Assembly: GCF_003672135.1 (NCBI RefSeq)
Contig: NC_039507.1
Location: forward strand, 2,728,001-2,792,000
Source: Ooceraea biroi
Lineage: Eukaryota > Arthropoda > Insecta > Hymenoptera > Formicidae
Length of the DNA stretch: 64,000 nucleotides
Direction of reading: 5' to 3'
Shown: piece by piece, positions 54,201 through 64,000 of the stretch
Position numbering within the stretch: position 1 is the first letter of the stretch
Layout of the letters: every line of letters starts with the position of its first letter
The notes under the pieces: generated by a model
What the model was told of the DNA's origin: nothing
The model's input: only the letters and a program-made list of their open reading frames with translations
The model's database searches: none
Position numbers and translations under genes: made by a program

Positions 54201-56102
54201 ATAACCGGCCGGAGAACGTAAAAGCACCATGATATACGACTGGTATACTACGACCGGGTGCCTCCAATTGTACATCCGTGGACCGCTAGCATCGGCACTT
54301 TATCAGCATCCGCGTCGAGACCCGTACTCGGAGCAACCGACCTCGTCGCGTCGCTTTCGATATCCGGTCCCAACTAGTTCATTAGGGCGAAATAAAAAAC
54401 ACGTGCGCCGTCCCGTTTCATCCAGCTATTAGCTAAACGGAAATGAAATGAACTTCGCTAAAACGAGAATATTGAAAGTTCATAGTGAAATGACCAGCGC
54501 GATTTTCTCCCTCATCGTTCCCTCTGTGGAGCCACGCAAAGGACACGTCATTATCGCTCCGACAATGTCGCGTCGTCTCCGCTGACAGAAGCGAGGTGTT
54601 GTGTTCCGCGATGACGCGGAATTCGAGCGGGGCGCCGCATCGTCGCTGTGCCAGGTCTTTATCGCAACCCCAATGGACGGTGGCGAGAGACGGCCGGTCC
54701 AGCCGAAACGGGAAACGGGGGGAAGAGATAGAGGGGGAGGAGTAATCGCGACGCGTGTGCGCGAGCGTTACGCCGACGCTCGGGCGACGTTGCGTGGCGT
54801 GATTTGTGAGCGGGTGAAGCGTTACGTTGCGATTCCCGTCATTCCGTGATGCATCGCTGCGGCACGCGTCTGATGACACAGCTACGCGCCGGGAACATGG
54901 GACGAGGGGTCGCCGGGGGTCGTAGGGCAAACGCGCTCGTCGACTGAGCACGCGCGCGACCGCGACGTGGCTCAGGGGGCGGGAAAGGGTTGCGCGTGTC
55001 CGGGGATCAGGTAAAACCGTGCCCCGTCCTCATTTGCCGGGACACAGCAGTTAGGGTCGCAATCGGAGTCGCCGGTGGAAAATCAGGGCTGCCATCGCTG
55101 TTCGTTTCGCGCGGAACATTCCACCTCGCCATCATCTCGTTTTACGATACCCCGTGCTCACCCGATCGCTCGTCGCTCGCCCCCTCTTTGCGGCGCGCGT
55201 ATGAGAATGTCGAATTTCGATTCTTACGCTTATCCAATTTCGATTCAATATCACGCGCGTAAAACCGACACTCTCGCTACTGCTAAAATGAAATATTACA
55301 CTCGCACCGCGGACGCGTATTATGGTTTGTTTTCAAAGCATCGCGCGCCACTGGATTTAGCGTTCTTCGCGCGGTAGAAAAACATCCATTATAATCTTAT
55401 CGCGGATTTTCACGCGCGATTTTATTATACGTACATAATCGCACCGCACGCGCGCGAGATTCGCTCGCATTTATCTGCGCGGCGCGCGATATCGGACGAT
55501 CGGACTGGGAAATCCTTTAGCGGCGCTCCAAGTTCCGTTTCATGGCGCTATTTATAAGTTTATTAGTCGCAAGTTGCTATTATAACTTGTGAAAGCTCGT
55601 GAATAATACGCTCATAAACAGCACCATGAAATAGAAACTTGTAGCGTCTGGGCGCCACGATTGCGATTCTAATCCGCTCGTTACGACCGGAATCCATTCT
55701 GTGGGCTTAACGCTGCAACTTATTAGCGCCGCAACTTGATCTGTATCGTGTATTCGCGATATCGTTATTACACGGCGTAACGCAGGCTTTACCGATGCAC
55801 GCGGTAGCCTCGCGGGATCGCAAAATCGTGCAATATCGTATATGCAAAGGCCACATTGTAAAGCACTTTGACAGAACATGCTTTTTCGCTACTACAATGA
55901 TCAACGCGGGACTACTGGCTGCCCGTCCACGAAGAGGGAAATTCACGCCTGCTTCGCCGCCGTATTAGAACCCGGTGCACATGGTCCCACGTGTGCATCC
56001 CCGTGGTCGAATTCGACGCGTCCAACCCCCATCCCCGTGTCCCGGGTGTACACCAGGACGACACACGAGCGCACCTGTTTCGCGTGAACGGCAGAATCCA
56101 GG
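48220..56102. other. Long non-coding stretch ending in a CpG-rich block
   Basis: No supported exon. 49480-50500 and 50930-51420 are AT-rich. A GAC run lies at 53225-53246. About 54100-56420 is GC- and CpG-rich, with many overlapping frames on both strands (for example 54433-54951 on minus); their arginine-rich composition is expected from CpG-rich non-coding DNA. A CpG-island-like promoter is possible there, but no start-site motif was found. Octamers ATTTGCAT lie at 52259 and 52513. Confidence 0.5.
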
Positions 56103-56150
56103 CAATGGCGCAATGACGCAATAGCGCAATGACGCAATAGCGCAATGGCG
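56103..56150. repeat. 8-bp tandem repeat, six units
   Basis: Six consecutive units of CAATRRCG: CAATGGCG, CAATGACG, CAATAGCG, CAATGACG, CAATAGCG, CAATGGCG. The variant order reads the same from either end of the array in the first, last and inner pairs except for the alternation of the middle units. It is a minisatellite seed inside the CpG-rich block. Confidence 0.9.
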
Positions 56151-58423
56151 TACGAAACGCGCTGATTCAATTCGTAGCTGGTATGCAGCCGCGCGCGCCG
56201 AGGATGAGGACGTTCGAGCGGAAAAGGGAATTCGCAATTCGCGTCGATTCGTGTTCAGCCGACGGTTAATTCTTGTGCTCGATAGACCCGCGCCGGCATC
56301 GCCGGAGAGCATCGAACTAGACTCGGTGCGCTCGGAGATTGAGACCGAGCCAAGTTCCGCCAGAACATTGAGGACCCCAGCGGAATTACGGATTTTACGA
56401 TGCCAACGTAAACACAATTACGAGCGTTTTTAGAACTCGTCGCTCGTTGACTTTCTCAGAATCTTTCTGCTTTCGGAGAGTACCCGAATTATGAACCGGT
56501 GTTCTTCGGAGTGGAGAACTGTCAGTATTACAGCGGTGGGATACTAGAGACTTGTTAACTGCATCTCCTCGTCGCTCTCTATCGCGAATCGCGTTAAGAG
56601 AGAGTTAACATTAAATCGACCAGACCATATTCCGTATGTGTCTCTCTACATTATTTATACTCTCCCAATTATATCTTATATATTTACCAGTGTGTATAGA
56701 AACGCGTCGCTGTGCTACATACGAATGTTGTATGAAAAAGTAATGCTAACAGAATAATACCGATGTCAGCTTTCTGCTCCGGTAAAGGAGTTTTTCGCGC
56801 GTAACGGTGCGCGCCTGGATAAACAGGAAGCCGCTTATGTTCCCGAGCGCAGTGTAAACCGCAAGCTACCACGGGTATATACGGTGGACGCAGCTCCGAT
56901 CAAGACTCGTAATCGCCAACTCCTTCATAGCTTTAACAACAGTTCGCGAGGGGAAGGGGGAATCAAGGGTCGGTCGACGTGATTACCCGCATGGGGTACA
57001 GAGCACTGCAAGAAAACACAATATTGTCCCGCGGCTATACGCAACGTACATGGTGTCTCAGAAGCACCGATGCATATTTTAATGTCCTCTTGAAGGCAAG
57101 CGGCAGAACTAAACATTGACAGTTTTCTTTCTATTCTTTTTAAATATAAAAAATTTCTGAAATATGTTAAGATGACACTTCCACATCATGAAGAAGAAAC
57201 CAAATTTTTCGTCCATTTTAAATGAACTCTTTATCGCAACAAAATTTTAATTTAATTCCTGACCGGCCAAGATATTCAATTTCACTCCAACAAACTTCCG
57301 TGAGATGGTCTCTGATCAAATTTCGCTTTCAGCAAATTTATTTTCGCAAAGGAAAACTCGACCGTCTGAGGAAGTCAATGTTTCGGAACACCTTGTAGCT
57401 TAATGGATAGCACGATATCGCGAGCCCGAGCCAAGACATATTTTCCCTCCGTAATGCCTTTAGACCCTTTTTTCTGGGAGCCGTGTACCACTGCTTCTCC
57501 CTTAATTCGCTCTCTTCCATTATAATTTCCTCGCCGCGTTAGAGCTAATAACATAAAGCACTCTGTGCTTTTCGTACGGGTGCTGATGCATCTCCGGCCA
57601 TCCGGTTAACAGCGGGTAAGATCTCAGAGATATTGCCGACTCGATTATACGCGCGGGATGTTTCGCGGCGGACGAAATAATAGCCGCGCTATATTATAAA
57701 TAACGCCGCCAAAGTATCCTCGCTTCAAGCACGTATTGTTCGGTGGGAAATATAAGCGAGGAAAAAAAAAAGATATATTCCTGACGAAGGATGGCCACGA
57801 TGGATCCAACATGGCCGATATGCCAGCCGTTTATTTAAAAAGCAGCCTAAGTAATATCCTCGAAGCATCATAAAGTTAGTTCTTTATGCGCCAAACAATT
57901 TGCAGAAACGAGTCGATGCTAAGTATTCTATTTTTATTTCCGATATTATCAGCATAGCCAGATATTGCTACATCAATTTTATATAATATATAAAGTCTAA
58001 TGATGTATGTAAAACTTGAGGAGTCGAACAAATAAACTATCTGATCTTTAATCTGCTATATTCTGACTGTGATTTTTAAAGCAAAAAGCATAGACTTTGT
58101 ATAAGTCTATGGCAAAAAGTCTCGTTCTTTTCTTCGTTATTCTTTTGATTATTTTATTGTACTATTGCCTCGGTAACTGGCTAATACTCTCACCTAGGGG
58201 AAACTGGAACGGAGAATAGCCAAAAATAGTTTTCTAACTACTGCATTTCCAGCAAAATTAATTTCAGCGGAAATTTCAGTGAAAAAAGAAATGAATGCCA
58301 TAAAATGCAGCTGGCAGAAGAAAATGCATATTACGTATATTTAGAAATGCATGCTGAAAGGAAGAGAGTGGTAGTACACGCGGGAAAGCTAATAAATAGT
58401 GCTTCATTTCCTTTAGAGATTAA
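56151..58423. other. Non-coding stretch
   Basis: GC-rich to about 56450, then AT-rich with moderate patches. A GTAGCTTAATGGATAGCA at about 57396 imitates a tRNA A box but has no B box downstream. No exon or transposon was seen. Confidence 0.55.
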
Positions 58424-58557
58424 CTGATTGTTACGAGTCTTTTTTTATATTGATAAAAAACTCGTATTTAAAATTGAAAATTCCAGATCACTGATTGTTA
58501 CGAGTCGTTTTTTATATTGATAAAAAACTCGTATTTAAAACTGAAAATTCCAGATCA
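58424..58557. repeat. 67-bp tandem duplication with internal hairpin
   Basis: The unit CTGATTGTTACGAGT... at 58424-58490 is repeated at 58491-58557 with only two substitutions. Each unit contains an inverted repeat, ACGAGT plus a T-run facing an A-run plus ACTCGT, so the array can form two successive stem-loops. The near identity indicates a recent duplication. Confidence 0.95.
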
Positions 58558-59107
58558 CTTTTAGCTTTCGATACATGTTACGGCGAGTAAGAATAGAATT
58601 ATTCACGTGTTGTTGATATATGTACATTCTACGCTACCTACGCAAAATTGTTGTCCACAAAGCCTACATTCCGTATCGATTTGTGGACGGTGTTACGGAA
58701 AATGCCAGCATACCGATGCCCAAATACGACGACTTCGATGACGGGGGCGGAACGGAAGGGTGCGCCAGCCGGCGTGCAAGCTATGACGGAGAAATTGCGA
58801 AGAGAGACAATTGAACGGATAAACTGATCGGATAGATATCTGAGCTTATATCAAATACTATTGACAATTGTACGAAAAATAAAGATCCTAAATTAAAAGT
58901 CCAATAAAAAGAGAAGATAACAATATTTTCTCACGCTTCCTAATAATTAGAAATCAATAACTCAGTGAGAAAATGGAAAGTCTATTAAGATAAAGATTTC
59001 TTGAAGATTAGCACTTAACTTCAAAAAAGCGATTTAAACATTTTTATTAAGAAACGAATATATTTGAAATTGACTAAATTAATTAATAAATATGCAAATA
59101 GGCAAGT
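58558..59107. other. AT-rich non-coding stretch
   Basis: A short 64-codon frame at 58620-58814 was not recognised. The remainder is AT-rich, ending with an octamer at 59092-59099. Nothing else was seen. Confidence 0.5.
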
Positions 59108-59692
59108 ATGGTAAACATGGGATACATTTATGTATGTAAGACGACACACGGTAAACAATTAAATAAAAATGATGGACAATGGAAATTCGAGGCAGGGATG
59201 ATGGACGTTTATCGGAGCGATCTAGCACGAATACATACGATCGTAGGACAGACGTTGGCCACAGCGGAACGCGATTGCAATGCCGTTCTCGAAATCGCTG
59301 TTTTCCGTACTGTTTCATTCACGACGCGTTCTAATTACTCCCGCAGGCTGGTCGCGTGGTTTAAACATCGGGTGCCACCCAACAGCGGCAGCGTGTGCGA
59401 GTGCGACGAGATAAGGCCGGGCACAAACGGCAAATTTCATGGGGAATTTATGACATATCACAATGGCGGGCGTAATTATCGTCAAATATGGCCGTTAACG
59501 CTTTATGAACCCTCGAAAGAGGTCAATGCCGTCACACTGCACATACTGGTGCGTTTCGCATGGCCGCGCGTAACCGAGAGAGACGCCAGCGGAAGCGGGA
59601 TGGAGCGAGCGCGTCGCCGAGAGATGTATTGCATTCGCACTCACCGCGATGGCACCGTCGATATTAATCGCGATAATAAAACGTACCATTGA
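59108..59692 (+). CDS. Doubtful 194-codon open frame
   Basis: The frame runs from ATG 59108 to TGA 59690-59692. Its codons show some purine-first bias and it is longer than most frames in the window, but no domain, signal peptide or membrane segment was recognised. The C-terminal third is Arg-rich in CpG-rich DNA, which is typical of chance frames. A shorter minus-strand frame (59495-59809) overlaps its end. It is listed because it is the second-best coding candidate; a chance open frame is more likely. Confidence 0.18.
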   Translation: MVNMGYIYVCKTTHGKQLNKNDGQWKFEAGMMDVYRSDLARIHTIVGQTLATAERDCNAVLEIAVFRTVSFTTRSNYSRRLVAWFKHRVPPNSGSVCECDEIRPGTNGKFHGEFMTYHNGGRNYRQIWPLTLYEPSKEVNAVTLHILVRFAWPRVTERDASGSGMERARRREMYCIRTHRDGTVDINRDNKTYH

Positions 59693-62047
59693 CGTAACGA
59701 TTGGCGCGATTACGCCATGATCCCCGATCCCGGAGTGCCATATGCAATTATCGGGATTTCCCCGGAAGCGATAACCGCGCGAGCGGACGATACTTTCAAT
59801 CGTTCGCATTTTCGGTGCTGCAGTTGTTATTCCCGGCCACTTACCCCTTTCTCTCTTTTCTCCTCTCTCTACGAGTGCATCGACCGTTACATTACGTTAC
59901 CCGCTTAAAATTCATATGAATATGCGCGCCTTCGCGGACGAGTCGGATCGACCGCGACCGCGTCAAATTTTCGTTGCACGTCCGGTCGATTTATTATGCG
60001 AGATTGCGCATTCCGGCGGGCGATAGCACTCCCGGAAACGGATAATGCAAAGATCGGTCTAACCCGGACTTACGTCCGCCGGAACTATTTGAAAACTACT
60101 CCCAACTGTCGGCTCAACTGAAAGTATGTGGCGACGGGATTGCGCCCGGGGAACCGGTACATTATTCATGGGGTAAGCATTACGAATCTCCGCCCGGGAA
60201 TAATGCGGAAACGTCCACGGCGGTGTGTGAACGGTGCTACAAGATTAACGGGAAACTTATTGCGCACGGAAAAAATGAGTGCCACGGAAGGGCGTTTGCC
60301 CGTTGCAGAAATTTTCACACCGCTAAATTACCGGTCGCGCGTGCACATATGTATATGCCTCCATCAACTTAACGTCACCGAGTCGTGTATACGGTAAAAA
60401 TAATGGTTGCGTGACACGAGGCGTGTACAGAACAGGAAGCTCGGAATTATACCGTCCACGTTAAATGGAGACGTCACTGTAAAAATGACCCGAGCGTACG
60501 TTCCTCCTACGCGTTTCAGGAAAAGTGTGAAGAGCTTTAAAGCTAAGAGCCGCGAAACGATCGTCAAGCTGGATATTGAATAGGCGCGGTTATGCACCTT
60601 GAGGATTTCTTGGCTGTCGAGTTTCTTTTATGTCGTCGACGTCGAGGTTCTCCGCGTTTCAAGACGGACGAGGGAATGGAGTTATACCATTATTAAAACG
60701 GCTTTCTCGAATGTGAAGTACATTTGAACAAATACCTTCCGAGGGGAAACGAGATAAAGCGATATATCGTCGTGGCGATATTACGCCATATTTGTTTTGC
60801 CATTTCCCGTGGGAACACGCGGCGCGCGCGCGGGCGGGTGATACATTCCGTTCGAACGGACCGTAACGCGAACGTATCGATACGCATTCTCGCATCTGTC
60901 TACCTGCAGTTACGATCGGGGTAGCCGTATAATTTACAGTACCTCAGTGTATACTTCGCGAAGTGCAGACCCCGAGAAAAATGTCAGCCATAGCGACGTT
61001 ACGACTCTTCCTGTATCGCGCGACCGTTTCGCGAGATATTCACTTTACGGGAATTGCCGCGATCATGCTTGTTACGGTGCCTCGCCGCAAATGAAATACG
61101 TCGCGATCTAATGCAATCGATAGGATCTCTTATTGCTTGGCGTAATGTTTCTACACTGATAATCGTGATATTGAGCAATTAAATCGTTATAATAAAAATG
61201 TGTTGGTAAATCTCGGTGGTGATAGAGATAATTCAACTGATGTAGATACCAGATCTGCAACATTCGCGAGAAGAAACATACAACGGTTGAGAAAGGCAAA
61301 AGCGACCTTAAGTTCGTTGCAAAAAAAAGCGTTGCAGAAATACCGCAATTAATGGGAAGACATCCTGAGCAATCTAACGTCTCGGAGCTTGATCAATATG
61401 CGCGCGAGACAACAGCCCTTCGGGATTGTGAGTAAAGACAATTCCCGTGGAGGCAAAGTGTGCGCGCAAAGTAGGTATCGACGATGTTCTACAGGCATTG
61501 CAGTTGTTTACGAAGAACCCCCCATAAAGAACGAACAGAAAGCCCGGCAGCTTGAGCTGCCGTGGAACAAAGAGCGGAGCAGGAGGAAACCGCTCAAAGT
61601 GGAATGTTTTCCTCTGTTGCCACGGAATTTCCCTCCGAAAATATCGTTTAGATCAACGTTACGTGGAAAGAGATGGAAATGGGAGAAGATTGTTGGAGCT
61701 GGAAGGAAGCGAAAACAAAAGCGAAACCGTGTGACATAGCCGTGCGTATAACGAAGGAAGGCGCGAACAGCGGCTAAATAGGACGAGAGAAATGAAGGCG
61801 AGAAATGGAGACGGGGAGATCAAGTGAAAGTGAAGGAGTAGGTGAAACGAACAAAAGCAGCGGAGTAAGAGGAAAGAGGTAAGGAGCGAGAAAGAGAGAG
61901 AAAGGGGAGAAGATCGGTAACCCCCGGGTCAGGTAACGTTGGTATTGCCCATTTCCAGTTTACTGCTAATTCATTCAAATTGTATTTGTTCCCAAATATA
62001 CATCCTATTCTCCAAGCCGCTCCCTCCCATTCGCTCCCTTATATATT
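59693..62047. other. Non-coding stretch
   Basis: CpG-rich to about 61100. A purine-rich tract spans about 61760-61910. Frames at 60128-60397 and 61389-61739 have no recognised motifs. A 12-bp palindrome ACTTCGCGAAGT lies near 60953-60964. Nothing else was seen. Confidence 0.5.
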
Positions 62048-62185
62048 TATACACGGGGTGTCTCGAATTTCATGCAGTTCCTTTCATACGGAGTAATACG
62101 GAGGAGATTCCCTTCAACGAAAGTATCGGCGCACTGTGATTGTTTCTGAGTTATAAATTTCACGAAATACGATTCATTCTCAATT
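62048..62185 (+). mobile_element. Possible end fragment of a DNA transposon
   Basis: The sequence starting ATACACGGGGTGTCTCGAAT resembles the CAGGGTGTCCCGAA-type terminal sequences of many insect DNA elements, and the following TTTCTGAGTTATAAATTTCACG is similar in style to such ends. No matching inverted end, target duplication or transposase was found in the window. This is recognition by general resemblance only. Confidence 0.2.
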
Positions 62186-64000
62186 TCACGTAGACCTTGT
62201 ATTAACATAACTGTAATACAAAAAAGAGGTATTCGATTGTATGTGCACAGAAACGCTTAAACTGATGATTCTCAGATTATGGAATAAATGGTATTCAGCT
62301 AAACTTGCACTGGAAAGAAGTCGCCTCTAAAGTCATAATATTCAATGATGAAAAAAACGCAGGAAACTTGTAACACCCTATATATACATTACGTATGTAT
62401 ATTATATGTGCGCGCGCGCGTTAGAATGGCGACGTGTGTAGCTTATTGCGCAACGATGCATATCTCGTTCCCTAACAAATTGCTGCTCCTTTGTACGTTC
62501 CGCTCGCAGAAACGAACGAGGACAAGGACGGGGATGGAAAGACGACGCAAAGCTCCGCGAAGCGCAAAGAAACTTCACCGAAATTTCGAAAGTTACGAGG
62601 ACCCGTTTTCGTCTATCGCGTAGAAGGGTTAGGCGTATCCCACCCTGGTGTCTGCGAAAATTCCACATCCCGTGTGGCTGGCTCTGCGTATCAGAAAGCG
62701 CAAAGCAGCATTCACACCGACAACACGATCTACAAACACATCAGCCGAGGCTCATGTAAAATTGAGATATAAAGAACAGAGAACAAAATGTAACAAAACT
62801 GTACGCAAAATTTTCGAAACATCAAGTTAATTGTAGCAACTAGCAGCGCGAAAACCGATAAAAGACAAAGATTACGGTATCGACGTAAAAGGGATGACCT
62901 TTACCACGTGAAATTGTACGTTTCCAATTTTAGCTAAATACACAATGCCTATTAGACTATAGATCTAATAGTTCTCAATGGTCAATGGCAAAGCGTAGAG
63001 TTGAACAAATTTGTACAAGAGCGAAACTGACAAACAGCTGGCAAATATGGATACGCTGGTAACAGACGCTAAATTTCGCAATATCAAGAACTCGTTCGGT
63101 ATAAAAATATTTTGTGTTTATTCCGGTAAAAACCGAGTTTTGCTTTCACATTCACTGTCGATAGAATTTTAATAACAATTGTGCACGTATCGTTAACGTA
63201 TTCGGCCGGATATTGTTTTAATAACGTTGACATTTCGTTTTTCTTCGCCCAACGGTGAAACGGTGATGCGAAGTCTCCCCGAAATTAGCAAATTGCAGCC
63301 ATCATTTAACACATTAAAGTATGCCGCGGAATATGAAGCGAAACGATGAGCAAGGTAATCTCTTGGCAAGCAAATGCTTGTGTCACTTAGACGACATGCT
63401 GAATGACGCAAGTCTCGGGAGCGTTTAGCACTATGAATATTTCGGGAAGGCACGGTTGCATTGTGAATGTCAAGAGATGCTTTCAAGAGTAACGGAAGCT
63501 CATAGTTCGCATTTGATACACTGTTAGAGCCAAGTGATCATGTTTGCCGCGTCTTACGATGCGCAACAGCTGTTCGTCGCTGATACATATGCACACCGTC
63601 GATCAAGGACATCTCGTAAGAAGTCGCGTGTCGATATAGATGACCTGCGAGACCACCAGCATGCGCCATACGTGATCGATAAACGATAAATTACATTTGA
63701 ATTTTATTTGCCCGTTCTACGAGCGGATGCGAAATTATACCGTGGCAGTAAACGTACTATAACGTATGCAGATGCGACGCAAATAAAAGTAAAAGTATTA
63801 GACTAAAAAACTAAAAAGAGATATGTATAAATGCTGTTGAAATTTATTTTCTGACGCGTAAATGCACGTCAATAAATCTATTTTAATAAAACTAAAGAGG
63901 AAAGAGGAAAATGCCGTACATCAGTGCCATGCTGTTTACGTAAAAAGTCAATAATAAATCAAGCTCGTCACGTCATCTCTGGTTCACGACTCGTTGCTTG
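62186..64000. other. Non-coding stretch to window end
   Basis: AT-rich to mixed. It contains a short GCGCGCGCG run (about 62409-62420) and an 8-bp inverted repeat CTATTAGA/TCTAATAG (about 62949-62971). Frames at 62345-62623 and 62491-62772 overlap one another in different frames and were not recognised. Confidence 0.5.

Noticed and set aside
54433..54951. 172-codon minus-strand open frame in the CpG-rich block
   Set aside because: Arg/Ser-rich, no recognisable motif, and an open frame on the opposite strand covers the same DNA; stops are rare in such GC-rich sequence.
57390..57470. tRNA-like A box GTAGCTTAATGGATAGCA
   Set aside because: No B box (GGTTCGANTCC) or closing acceptor stem follows, so it is a chance match.

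Overview
The window looks like 64 kb of animal nuclear DNA, most likely from an insect and plausibly a hymenopteran such as an ant. Evidence for this: AT-rich blocks alternate with GC-rich blocks that keep many CpG (runs of CGCG are common), simple repeats are abundant, long open frames are nearly absent, and there are short non-autonomous DNA transposons with TTAA, TAA and TA target sites. No bacterial operon structure, ribosomal RNA, tRNA, CRISPR array or viral gene was seen. The species call is inference.

Gene content is very low. The only open frame that reads like real protein is at 38187-38717 on the + strand (176 codons, no family recognised). A second long frame at 59108-59692 is doubtful. 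Almost every other open frame lies in low-complexity purine or pyrimidine tracts or in GC-rich DNA where stops are rare. The window therefore reads as intergenic DNA or the inside of a very large intron.

Layout. 1-8228: non-coding DNA with a near-perfect 19-bp hairpin (1054-1096), a pair of ATGCAAAT octamers (3871-3898) and a TGACGT cluster (6935-7013). 8229-9872: a 198-bp piggyBac-type miniature element, then two inverted copies of a 250-bp sequence about 0.8 kb apart whose 75-bp core is almost unchanged. 9873-20064: purine/pyrimidine tracts and microsatellites. 20065-24146: mobile-element cluster with a 960-bp TA-flanked element carrying repeated subterminal motifs, a retroelement-like tail with a weak hammerhead-like motif, and a 164-bp TAA-flanked foldback element. 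24147-38186: non-coding. 38187-38717: the candidate gene, followed by a long GT/GC microsatellite. 39568-64000: non-coding with small tandem duplications, a second hairpin (48164-48216), a GC-rich CpG-dense block (about 54100-56420) and a possible transposon end near 62048.

Nothing here amounts to a clear new multi-gene system. The observations most worth checking are the conserved core of the inverted duplication (8697-8774 and 9679-9753), the candidate gene at 38187, the motif-rich TA element, and an apparent excess of ATGCAAAT octamers across the window, three of which share the longer form ATGCAAATYTATAAA.
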